NCBI RefSeq assembly: GCF_003072125.1
Contig: NZ_QCYH01000008.1
Coordinates: forward strand, 105,109-169,108
Reading direction: 5' to 3'
DNA length: 64,000 nt
From: Pelagivirga sediminicola
GTDB taxonomy: Bacteria > Pseudomonadota > Alphaproteobacteria > Rhodobacterales > Rhodobacteraceae
The position numbers and the translations under genes are program-made. The notes beneath the pieces were generated by a model, which worked only from the letters and a program-made list of their open reading frames with translations, had not been told where the DNA came from and did not search any database. Below are positions 53,978 to 61,819 of this stretch, piece after piece (positions within the stretch are counted from its first letter, which is position 1; every line of letters begins with the position of its first letter).

Positions 53978-56908
53978 CTATGCTCGCGCTTTCTTCGCTT
54001 TGGGCAGCTGGCGCTTGCCAGTGCATGCGGGATAGCGAACACAGCTCAGAAATTTACCGTACTTTCCTCTACGTTCGATGAGCCATCCATCGTCGCATTC
54101 GGGGCACGCTGGGAAGGTCGCGCCACAGCTACAAGTCAGTTCATTCGGGTTGGTCTTGGACACTTGGGGTAAATCTTCCCCACATACGCTACATGGACTT
54201 AGCTTCTCGCCGCAGAGATAACCGTGCTCACATGTGAAGTAAGTGCGTCCTTTTTTCGTGGACTTTGCCAACATGCGCCCGCCACAGGACGGGCATCGAT
54301 GGTTTGCAATGCCCGCGTCATCTAGCTGGAGCACTTCGTATGTCGGCTCTTCGATCAGCTCACGCGCAAAGGCGGACGGTTTTTCACGATCTGCCAAGAT
54401 GGTGACGGTCTTGCGTGCTCTTGTAAGGGCCACGTAGAACAGCCGCCGCTCTTCGGCATGCTCGAAAGATTCAGGCTTGGGCAGGACAAGATCGAGAAGT
54501 GGATCATCAACAATCTGGGACGGGAAGCCCATTGTGTCGGCTTCTGCCCGCAGGATCACCACATGATCGGCTTCCAAACCCTTGGAGGCATGAACAGTCA
54601 TGAATTTGATGGAGAGCTTGGGATAGCTCCTTTGCAGTGCGGATAGGCTCTTGGGGCGCAGGAAGTGATACCGGCCCAGAAGCAGCACGCTTATTTTCTT
54701 TGTGGCTTTGGATGCGATCTGTTCCAGCGATTGTTTGAGTGCGGCATCATGCTGGCCATACGCATAATGCCTGAGCATGATCGCCGGTTCATCAGTTTCA
54801 GCGGCGGTGATGACCGTCTTTTCGATCTGCGAGGGGTTCTGCAAAACGAAATGCCGCGCTGGCAGCGCAATCTTATCGACGCTTCGGAAGGTGCGCCCGA
54901 GATCGACGACACGATGCACGCCACGCTCGTCCGCACTTTGGCCGCCGAATTCTTCCCCAAAATCGCGCATGAGATGGATGTCGGAGCCGGTGAAGCGATA
55001 GACAGACTGCCAGTCATCGCCGACTGCGAAAAGTCGTGCGTCATCATGCTGAGCTTTCAGCGCCTTCAGCAGACGAGCGCGCCCCTCTGAAATGTCCTGG
55101 AACTCATCCACGAGAAGATGGCGATAGGGACTTTTGTAGCGCCCAGTCTCAACATGTTCGGCTGCACGGATGATCATGTCCTCGAAGTCAATGCGATCAT
55201 CCAAACGCTTTTGATAGGCCTCAATCAGGGGCTCGAATATCTTCAAGAATGCTTTGCCTCTATGCTGATCGCTCGACGTTTCACTGCGGTCATGGCAACG
55301 CTTCAGCGTTGCGCCCGAGCTCTTGAAATGCCGGAGAAATGTCGTGAGCGTTCCTGTGAACGCATCGAGCTGACCCATCTCTGACAAGACATCGAAGACT
55401 TGATCCTGGGGAACCGGATTGATTGTGACATAGGGCGCGATCTTTTCCGCGAGCGCTTCGGTCAGACGGCCTTCGACTTGTTCATAGCTGAATGTTTCGA
55501 CCAACACCGTGTTGTTCTCTTCATGGACCTTGCGCTTCCAGGCCATGTCTTCGAGATAGCGTTCCCGGTTGATATGCGGTGCCGTCACCAACCGCTCGGT
55601 GCCATTTGGTCCATTGGCTTTGCGCACCCCGAAATGCTCAATGTAGACGCCGCTCTCGCTTAAATGGAAATCGGGGGTGTAGGCACGGCGCGTATTGTCG
55701 GGCAGGTCATGCTCGTATGTTGGCTCGTACTCATAGGCGATGCCGTTGAGGTAGAGCCAATTGGCGATCTGTAATTCCTCGAAGCTCTTTACCCGATCTC
55801 CTTGCAGCGTCCGCAGCTCGTGCGATTCAACATATTGGTAATACTCGCCTTTCGTCTTAAAATCCCATTCGCTTTTGAACGGCCAGAAGAACTCGGAAAA
55901 CCACTCCAGCATGAGGTCCTTCATGCCCCCGAGCTTTGCGACATCGGTGAGCAGAATGTCTCTCAACAATGCCCGGAACTGTGCATCGTCGCTTGCGTGA
56001 GCAGCGAGGGCTGGCGCGCCACCTTCAACCTCGCGGATGATTTCGTATCCAAGCGCATGGAAGGTCAGCGCATCTACGTCCGCGCCCGAGCGTTCCTTGA
56101 TCCGCGTTGCCATTTCGGCGGCGGCGTCCTTACCAAACGCCATCAGCAGGATTTCATCGGGCTGTCGGATATCGCGTTTGATCAGGTAGGCTGCTTTGGC
56201 GACTATGACGCTTGTCTTGCCTGATCCGGCACCCGCCAAGACCAAGGTGGCGTCTTCGTCCGAGACAACGGCCAAACGCTGCTCTGGCGTGAGCGGGTTC
56301 GATTCGATGCCATCGAAGAACGCTTTCATCTCATCGAGCTCAGTGGCGACAAAACGCTGCGCGGCATCCTCACGCATACTCTGCGCGTTTTCTTGGAACG
56401 CGATGACCTTATTCAAGAGCTGGCGTTTTTCATCGGCGACGGCATCATCAGGAATGACCGCTGGTAGTTCCTCCATGATTTTGGACGCGCGTTCGAAGAA
56501 GGGCTGCAACAAACATGCAGATGGATATCGCCTTGGGTTCTCAAGGCGTTCAATGGCCTTAGCTAGCGTTTGAAGCTCCGCTCCAACGTGATCGATCTTT
56601 TCTCCGAAATAACGCCGGATCGTATCATGTGCGGCTTTGTTGAAACGCGCAGCGTCATCATGCCCAATGCCGATGACGCTCATCTCCGAGCCGTTCTTCA
56701 GCGCAAATGTTGCTGACTGAAACCCGAAGACTCTCTTTGTCGTAGGAAGGGCGGCTAGGTCAGAGAAATGAATCTGCTTGCCACCTTTGCCTAAGAGCGA
56801 GAAGCCATCACCCGTTTGTTCTACCCCCCAATAGCCATGACCCAGGGGCCGCAGCAGCACACCTGCAAGCTGGCTTCGTCGTATCCGCTCTGTTTTTGCG
56901 GTCGCCAT
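53978..56908 (-). CDS. UvrD/Rep-type helicase with inserted nuclease-like domain and C-terminal zinc ribbons
   Basis: 976 residues. SF1A helicase motifs: Walker A VLAGAGSGKTSVI (around 228), DALTFHALGYEI, Walker B HLLVDEFQDISEGR, VGDDWQSVYRFTGSD, FMTVHASKGLEADHVV and LFYVALTRARKTV. Between motifs Ia and II is an insertion with AYTPDFHLSESGVYIEHFG, a D-ExH/ExK-like nuclease pattern also seen in helicase IV relatives. An N-terminal ~150-residue domain precedes it and the C-terminus has several CxxC zinc ribbons (HRCPSCGG, SPCSVCGED, PACPECDDG, SCVRYPACTG). It fits a role in DNA defence or repair; it is not the classical Gabija partner, as no GajA is present. Confidence 0.85.
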   Translation of the reverse strand: MATAKTERIRRSQLAGVLLRPLGHGYWGVEQTGDGFSLLGKGGKQIHFSDLAALPTTKRVFGFQSATFALKNGSEMSVIGIGHDDAARFNKAAHDTIRRYFGEKIDHVGAELQTLAKAIERLENPRRYPSACLLQPFFERASKIMEELPAVIPDDAVADEKRQLLNKVIAFQENAQSMREDAAQRFVATELDEMKAFFDGIESNPLTPEQRLAVVSDEDATLVLAGAGSGKTSVIVAKAAYLIKRDIRQPDEILLMAFGKDAAAEMATRIKERSGADVDALTFHALGYEIIREVEGGAPALAAHASDDAQFRALLRDILLTDVAKLGGMKDLMLEWFSEFFWPFKSEWDFKTKGEYYQYVESHELRTLQGDRVKSFEELQIANWLYLNGIAYEYEPTYEHDLPDNTRRAYTPDFHLSESGVYIEHFGVRKANGPNGTERLVTAPHINRERYLEDMAWKRKVHEENNTVLVETFSYEQVEGRLTEALAEKIAPYVTINPVPQDQVFDVLSEMGQLDAFTGTLTTFLRHFKSSGATLKRCHDRSETSSDQHRGKAFLKIFEPLIEAYQKRLDDRIDFEDMIIRAAEHVETGRYKSPYRHLLVDEFQDISEGRARLLKALKAQHDDARLFAVGDDWQSVYRFTGSDIHLMRDFGEEFGGQSADERGVHRVVDLGRTFRSVDKIALPARHFVLQNPSQIEKTVITAAETDEPAIMLRHYAYGQHDAALKQSLEQIASKATKKISVLLLGRYHFLRPKSLSALQRSYPKLSIKFMTVHASKGLEADHVVILRAEADTMGFPSQIVDDPLLDLVLPKPESFEHAEERRLFYVALTRARKTVTILADREKPSAFARELIEEPTYEVLQLDDAGIANHRCPSCGGRMLAKSTKKGRTYFTCEHGYLCGEKLSPCSVCGEDLPQVSKTNPNELTCSCGATFPACPECDDGWLIERRGKYGKFLSCVRYPACTGKRQLPKAKKARA

Positions 56909-57358
56909 CACTCAGTTTTCAACCTTTTCAACGTAGCCTCGCCATCTTGCCTGAGACGCAATAATTACTCAATATAACAACATGTTAAGGTAAACGGCAC
57001 TGATTAGATACCCTTATTCACTGTTGCGAGCGCATCCTGAATGGACCGGGCTGTCGTGAACCGAGCCCGCCCTTGGCGGTCTCGGCCATCCGGCTTCCAT
57101 CCCTTGCGCATTTACGGCCAGCCCTGGCGGGCTGACGCTTTCTTTCCTGTTTGGGGTCTGCGACCCCGTCCTCCGTCAAGACCAAGCCCTCCGCATATGC
57201 TGCGGGCGCAGCCAGCGGTCTCCCCGTCCTTCCGCGCCTTGCTTGTGCAGGACGGGTGATCCCCCTCCGCTGTCTGCGATCTTGACGGTCTCCCCCCGCT
57301 CATTGGCGCGGGCCTAGTCCGGTTGCATGCGCAACCGGCTTTGAAAGGAGAAAAGGCC
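56909..57358 (+). promoter_or_regulatory. Noncoding hairpin-rich leader of ardC
   Basis: 450 bases without a gene. At least seven stem-loops occur in the last 300 bases: 57047-57069, 57067-57079, 57119-57134, 57153-57167, 57191-57205, 57223-57256 (8-base-pair stem) and 57319-57338 (8-base-pair stem CCGGTTGC/GCAACCGG). The last stem ends six bases before the AAAGGAG ribosome site of ardC. The layout resembles the array upstream of the restriction operon. Since ArdC acts when DNA enters a recipient, this may be a single-strand DNA promoter or an RNA regulatory leader. Confidence 0.55.
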
Positions 57359-58258
57359 ATGAAACAGGACATTTACCAGAAAGTTACAGACAAGATCATC
57401 GCCGATCTGGAGCAAGGCGAACTGACATGGCACAAGCCATGGTCCGCCGGAAACATGGACGGGCGGATCGTCAAGCCGCTGCGCCATAACGGCATGGCCT
57501 ACAGCGGAATCAATGTGCTGATGCTCTGGGGCGCGGCCATGGAGGGCGGCTACCTCTCGCCGTTCTGGATGACCTACCGCCAAGCCAAGGAATACGGGGC
57601 GCACGTCCGCAAGGGCGAGCGCGGCAATCTTGTTGTCTATGCGAACACCATCACCAAGACCGAAGAGCAGGACGACGGCAGCGAGGAAGAGCGCAAAATC
57701 CCGTTCATGAAGGGCTATAGCGTATTCAACGTCGAGCAGATCGAAGGCTTGCCCGAGCATTTCTATGCCAAACCCGAGCCAATCATCGACCCCGCGCAGC
57801 GGATCGAGCATGCGGAGGAATTCTTTGCAGCAACCGAGGCAGACATTCGCCATGGCGGGAATTCTGCCCATTACAGCGGCGGGACGGATCATGTGCAGAT
57901 GCCTCACTTTGAGAGCTTCCGCAGCCCCGAGGCCTACTATGCCACGCTTGCCCACGAGCTGACCCACTGGACGAAGCACAAGAGCCGCCTTGATCGTGAC
58001 TTCGGGCGCAAGAAATGGGGCGATGAAGGCTATGCCCGCGAAGAGCTGGTCGCCGAGCTGGGCGCAGCATTTCTTTGCGCCGATCTGACCCTGACGCCGG
58101 AACCTGGTACCGATCACGCGGCCTATATCCAGAGCTGGCTCAAAGTCTTGAAGAACGACAAGCGCGCGATTTTCAGCGCTGCCGCCCATGCGCAGCGCGC
58201 TGCGGATTTCTTGCATGGGTTCCAAGGTGAAGACGAAAAAGTAGGAGCGGCGGCATAG
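57359..58258 (+). CDS. ardC: ArdC-like antirestriction protein
   Basis: 299 residues. The N-terminal ssDNA-binding domain (DIYQKVTDKIIADLEQGELT, WHKPW, PLRHNGMAYSGINVLMLW) is followed by a zinc metallopeptidase-like domain with TLAHELTHWTKHKSRL (HExxH, around 200) and the downstream ELVAELGAAFL supplying the third ligand. ArdC proteins protect incoming single-stranded or duplex DNA from restriction during conjugation. The ATG at 57359 follows AAAGGAG. This is one of the few plus-strand genes on the right half of the island. Confidence 0.9.
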   Translation: MKQDIYQKVTDKIIADLEQGELTWHKPWSAGNMDGRIVKPLRHNGMAYSGINVLMLWGAAMEGGYLSPFWMTYRQAKEYGAHVRKGERGNLVVYANTITKTEEQDDGSEEERKIPFMKGYSVFNVEQIEGLPEHFYAKPEPIIDPAQRIEHAEEFFAATEADIRHGGNSAHYSGGTDHVQMPHFESFRSPEAYYATLAHELTHWTKHKSRLDRDFGRKKWGDEGYAREELVAELGAAFLCADLTLTPEPGTDHAAYIQSWLKVLKNDKRAIFSAAAHAQRAADFLHGFQGEDEKVGAAA

Positions 58259-58313
58259 CCGCTCCAAACAACAGCAGAAAATTGCGGTGGGCCTTCGGCC
58301 CACCGCGCGAGGC

Positions 58314-58493
58314 TTAGAGACCTGGCATTCTTGATGCCAGTTCAGCCTCGATGTTTTCCAGGGACGCCAAAGCATCCTGGCGCTCCTGCGAAGCACGTGG
58401 CGCGACAGAAAAGGCATTGAACGCTTCTCTAAAAAGACCGTGCAATTGCGCAGTGCTGCGGGATGCTGCTTCAAATCGAGTGACGAGTTTCAT
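58314..58493 (-). CDS. 59-residue helical protein of unknown function
   Basis: MKLVTRFEAASRSTAQLHGL, FREAFNAFSVAPRASQERQD, ALASLENIEAELASRMPGL: almost all-helical and amphipathic. Strong ribosome site (GATGGAGGATCAC). It ends the relaxase transcription unit. Function unknown, perhaps a mobilisation accessory or regulator. Confidence 0.55.
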   Translation of the reverse strand: MKLVTRFEAASRSTAQLHGLFREAFNAFSVAPRASQERQDALASLENIEAELASRMPGL

Positions 58494-58507
58494 GTGATCC
58501 TCCATCG

Positions 58508-58768
58508 TCAAGGAGGCCCCAAACCACTCAGGGCCTTTCGGCCCACACCCATCAAGGCGCTTGATGGTTTGGTTGGTCTGCTTGTCGTGGCAGTGATGGA
58601 TCGCAGAAATAAGGTAAAAGATTTGTGCAGCAATTTTGCTGCGTCCTGCACAATTTCGTGCTCTCTTGAGAGCGGTTTTGCATTATCTGTCGAGCTCTGG
58701 TCCGCGCGGTCTTTGTGTTTGCCCGTCACGAAGGCGTTGAAGGCGTTCTTTCGGGGACACGTTCCCAC
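58508..58768 (-). CDS. Possible small protein after the relaxase
   Basis: Open frame of 86 codons that overlaps the last 29 codons of the relaxase gene in another frame. The part beyond the relaxase (LSREHEIVQDAAKLLHKSFT, LFLRSITATTSRP) is protein-like, and its TGA lies 14 bases before the start of the 59-residue gene, consistent with an operon. The true start is unclear, as no good in-frame ATG with a ribosome site follows the relaxase stop. It may not be a gene. Confidence 0.3.
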   Translation of the reverse strand: MGTCPRKNAFNAFVTGKHKDRADQSSTDNAKPLSREHEIVQDAAKLLHKSFTLFLRSITATTSRPTKPSSALMGVGRKALSGLGPP

Positions 58769-60497
58769 GTCCAGCCACGCGCACCGGCACGGAAGGTTTT
58801 TGCTGCTGTTCTTCGCGCAGTTTTTGTAGGCGCTCTTGCGCCGTCTCTACACGCTGAGCTGTCATCTTGGTTTGGCTGTCGGTATAGGCCTGCTTCGCAG
58901 AGCGAGCCGCAGCTATTGGTTTCTCGACTCGGCCAGCCGTGGACAGTTTCGTAATGTCGCCCTGACGAGCGTATTGTTCCGTTGATTTCGGTTTGTCTGT
59001 TTCCACCCGCTTAGCTGATACTTTCGGCTCAGCCGCTCGATCTATGGAGGGCTTTCTCGTATCTTTCACAGGTGCCTTGTTCGGCGTTTTCTCACGCTTC
59101 GGCGAAGCAGGCTTGGGCGCAACGCGTTCGCGCTTTGGACGCTCCATGGAAAAAGCACGAGACAGGGCTTTCACATGCTGCTTGCCAAATTCAGCGACAG
59201 GCTTTGCCGAGAGTTCAACCCTTGCGGCTGCATCCATGACCCGCTTCAGCGGGGAAAAGGCGCGCTTTGCCAAGGGCTCCAGCCCTTGCTTCATCATCCG
59301 ATAATTCGTTCGATCACGATGCAACTCGCGCAACACCGCAGCATGACGGTTGCGCGCCGCCCGAATATCGTTCTGAAGTGTCTGGCGGTCCTTTATTTGG
59401 GCTTCGACCAGGGCATGGCGCTGTTCACGATCACGCTGAAGCGACCAAATGGCTTCCATCTGGTTTTGTTTTTCAAGCGCAGCACGCTTGCCGGTCACGC
59501 GGTCTAGGAGGCCGCGCAAGCCTTTGCGCAAACGCGCCGATCTCGCGGCTGCTTCGGCATCAGCGCGCTCTTTCTGCCCGGCGTCTAGCTTGGCGCGTTC
59601 GGCCTGTTGCTGAGCCTGCATTTCTAGGCGGCGGGCCTCAAGGCAGGATTTTTCCTTGTTTGCGTCGGCGCTTGCCTTTGCCACATGTGAGCTGAGCTTC
59701 GGCAAGATATCCTTGGCGATGCGCTGGCGGGTTTCACTGACGCTGTTCAGTTCCTGCGGCTTGCCCAACCGTGTCGTGATGTCCTTGGATGGTTTGCCAA
59801 TGGCGCGCGGGATCGAGATCACTTCGCCCTCAAATGTCACCGCGACATGCCCACGCCGATCACCGCGAGCGAGGAAAAGACCACGCTCTTCCAGCGCATG
59901 CGAAAAGCTGTTGCGGCTATCGGAGATCGCCCAGGCTTCCTGAATATCGGATTTGAGGTCTCCGGCATGCCGCTCGATCCGCTTGGCCTGCTGCCATTCA
60001 GCCAAGGTGAAATTGCGCGGATCGCGGTCCTTCGCGTTGGCCAGGCCCTTGGGCATCTGCCAGCCATGTTCGAGATAAAGCTGTTTAGAGACTTCCATCA
60101 GCTTGTTCTTGAAAAACGGAAGCGGCTTGGCCGTCATGGTTTCGGCGTCGATGCGGCTCCATACAGCATGACAATGCCGCCGACCTTCCTTTTCATGAAA
60201 GACGACCACGCGGGGTTGATCGCTCAGGCCGTGCCTTTCTTCAATCGCCGCTATGGCCTGTTCGAACGTTTCCACGCGAACGGATTCGGTTTCAGGCGGA
60301 TTGAGCGAGACAGAAAATAGGAACTGCCTGCATTTTGTGCCCTTTGACACAGCCTCAGCTTCCCGCAGCGCGCCCACGACGTCATCGGTCATGAAGCCTC
60401 TGACATCGTGGATTTCGACATGTTCGTTCTCGACTGTCTTCAAGAGATGAAGCCCGAGTTGCTTGGCACCGCCGCGCTGAGAGCCTTTGAGGATCAT
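58683..60497 (-). CDS. MOB relaxase/mobilisation nuclease
   Basis: 604 residues. The N-terminal relaxase domain (1-230) starts MILKGSQRGGAKQLGLHLLK and has the metal-binding three-His-type motif in VVFHEKEGRRHCHAVWSRID (around 100-120). A helical region follows and the last ~300 residues are charged, Arg/Lys/Ala-rich coil, partly repetitive (REEQQQKPSV; KERLQRLRDGQTQRPRG). It would nick oriT and pilot the strand into the recipient. The start overlaps the MobC-like gene by four bases; upstream open frame is not used. Confidence 0.88.
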   Translation of the reverse strand: MILKGSQRGGAKQLGLHLLKTVENEHVEIHDVRGFMTDDVVGALREAEAVSKGTKCRQFLFSVSLNPPETESVRVETFEQAIAAIEERHGLSDQPRVVVFHEKEGRRHCHAVWSRIDAETMTAKPLPFFKNKLMEVSKQLYLEHGWQMPKGLANAKDRDPRNFTLAEWQQAKRIERHAGDLKSDIQEAWAISDSRNSFSHALEERGLFLARGDRRGHVAVTFEGEVISIPRAIGKPSKDITTRLGKPQELNSVSETRQRIAKDILPKLSSHVAKASADANKEKSCLEARRLEMQAQQQAERAKLDAGQKERADAEAAARSARLRKGLRGLLDRVTGKRAALEKQNQMEAIWSLQRDREQRHALVEAQIKDRQTLQNDIRAARNRHAAVLRELHRDRTNYRMMKQGLEPLAKRAFSPLKRVMDAAARVELSAKPVAEFGKQHVKALSRAFSMERPKRERVAPKPASPKREKTPNKAPVKDTRKPSIDRAAEPKVSAKRVETDKPKSTEQYARQGDITKLSTAGRVEKPIAAARSAKQAYTDSQTKMTAQRVETAQERLQKLREEQQQKPSVPVRVAGRGNVSPKERLQRLRDGQTQRPRGPELDR

Positions 60498-60922
60498 GAC
60501 GACCCCGCATCGCTCCGCTGCCCAAGTGCGCGCAGCAGTTCTTCGCGCATCGCAGCAACATCCGCGCACGCCCGGCGTATGTCGCGTTCGGTTTCTGCGA
60601 CAACGGGGAGTGAACCCAGATTCACGGCCTTGGCGAGTTGGTTGAGGTTGTTGGCGATGCGCGAGCTTCCCAGCAATGCCAGCAGCTTCGCCATGCTGGC
60701 ATCGTCCTTGACGGTCCGTCTCAGCTTGGAGCGGGCACGTTTGTGCGATGCACCATGCCCGTCGAAGAGTTTGCGCTTGATATAGCTGCCCAGCGGCTCA
60801 TCGCCCGCCAGTTCCTCCAGGCGGCTTCTTTCCTCGAAGGTGAGGCGCAAAGAGAACGGCGCAGGCTTCTTCTTCGCCTGCTTTCCCGCTATCGCATTGA
60901 AACTATTGTCTGATGTGCTCAT
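60494..60922 (-). CDS. mobC: MobC-like relaxosome accessory protein
   Basis: 142 residues. FSLRLTFEERSRLEELAGDE and SYIKRKLFDG form a ribbon-helix-helix-like N-terminal unit, and IANNLNQLAKAVNLGSLP is the family's hallmark central helix. MobC proteins bind next to oriT and open the strands for the relaxase. ATGA overlap with the relaxase gene. The candidate oriT lies just upstream. Confidence 0.87.
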   Translation of the reverse strand: MSTSDNSFNAIAGKQAKKKPAPFSLRLTFEERSRLEELAGDEPLGSYIKRKLFDGHGASHKRARSKLRRTVKDDASMAKLLALLGSSRIANNLNQLAKAVNLGSLPVVAETERDIRRACADVAAMREELLRALGQRSDAGSS

Positions 60923-60983
60923 CGTCGCACCTCAGATCGCTTGGATCATGCTGTGCGAGATGGGTTTCCCATTCGAGAAGAAC

Positions 60984-61030
60984 GTCAAACAGAGAGTTCA
61001 AACTATCTCTCTGTAACTGCACCATTATAT
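60984..61030 (+). other. Candidate origin of transfer (oriT)
   Basis: Directly upstream of mobC: inverted repeat CAGAGAG (60990-60996) and CTCTCTG (61007-61013) with a ten-base loop, immediately followed by TAACTGCACC (61014-61023). RSF1010/R1162-type origins have the same layout of repeat plus a TAAGTGCGCC-like nick region. The similarity is from memory and imperfect (two substitutions), so the nick position is tentative. AT-rich sequence follows (61025-61060). Confidence 0.55.
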
Positions 61031-61214
61031 ATAATTTACTCTTTTGTATTCTGATGCTTATGCAGCGTTAGCTTTTTTCAATCACCCTAACAATCCACCC
61101 TCCGATTGTGGCAGAGGACGAAGAGCCACTTGGCCTTACCGCCTGAAGATGAGCATCTTTGCGCAGATGATGGCTGACCTGGCCTCCCAGCACGGCGAGA
61201 AAAGTCAGTGATGA

Positions 61215-61418
61215 TTGATGCCGCCTATGCAGACCGGGTTGGAGTGGGCGATCCGCAAGGTTGCATCTACGCATGATTTGGACGATGTCAAAAGGCGCTG
61301 GCTCGATCAGATCGGAAAAGAGATGACAAGCCAGGTCGTCATTGACCGAAAGGCCTTGACGACCCGCCTTTCGCACAACAGGGCGGTTATCCTTGACGAG
61401 ATCAAAGCCGAGGCATGA
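61215..61418 (+). pseudogene. Possible remnant of a type I restriction HsdR C-terminus
   Basis: Short frame beginning right after a stop: the part DLDDVKRRWLDQIGKEMTSQ, VVIDRKALTTRLSHNRA resembles the C-terminal end of EcoEI-type HsdR subunits as I remember them. Upstream, other frames also read like protein fragments (VAEDEEPLGLTA; MSIFAQMMADLASQHGEKSQ), which suggests a decayed gene rather than an intact one. The ATGA overlap with the next frame argues the other way. Confidence 0.3.
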
Positions 61419-61771
61419 GAGCCCGCTGCTTGACACTCGACGGTGACATCTGCCCAGTTCTGCTCTGGCGTGGCACGACACTCGACTTGCTTCCTGAAAT
61501 TTGCAAAGTCTGTTTCGGGAGCTTCGATGTCGTTGCACGGCTTAATGCCATTCCGTTTCTTCGAGACGTCGTGGCGAAACTCGGCATTTCGCGTGAGGCA
61601 ATAATGAGAGGCGAGTTCGACAAATTTCCAGCATCAGTGCATGCGCTCTACGGTGCAGAGCAGACAACGGGAGATATGCATTGGAGACATGGCCAAGCAT
61701 ACGTGACAACAAGCAAGCCCCATGCTCTCAGGTATGCTTCACGCGCCCCCTCAGGTTGCCCGGGCCAATAG
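61415..61771 (+). CDS. Hypothetical protein
   Basis: 118 residues starting at an ATG that overlaps the previous frame's TGA. CLTLDGDICPVLLWRGTTLD, EICKVCFGSFDVVARL and GMHWRHGQAY-like text carry no known motif. Real expression is uncertain; it could be part of the degraded stretch. Confidence 0.35.
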   Translation: MRARCLTLDGDICPVLLWRGTTLDLLPEICKVCFGSFDVVARLNAIPFLRDVVAKLGISREAIMRGEFDKFPASVHALYGAEQTTGDMHWRHGQAYVTTSKPHALRYASRAPSGCPGQ

Positions 61772-61819
61772 GCAGCGATATCAATTATAGATGAGCTTAG
61801 CCAAGGAAAGGAGCGTCTG

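Noticed and set aside
53978..56908. Gabija system
   Set aside because: The helicase could be mistaken for GajB, but it is much longer, has a nuclease-like insertion and zinc ribbons, and no OLD-family GajA is encoded nearby.
60992..61025. Similarity of this stretch (GAGAGTTCAA, CTCTC, GCACCAT) to the tRNA-Thr 3' end, suggesting the right attachment site of the island
   Set aside because: The match is interrupted by insertions and the region fits an oriT layout next to mobC better. Large serine recombinases share only a very short core, so this partial match is not good evidence for attR. The right border remains unknown.
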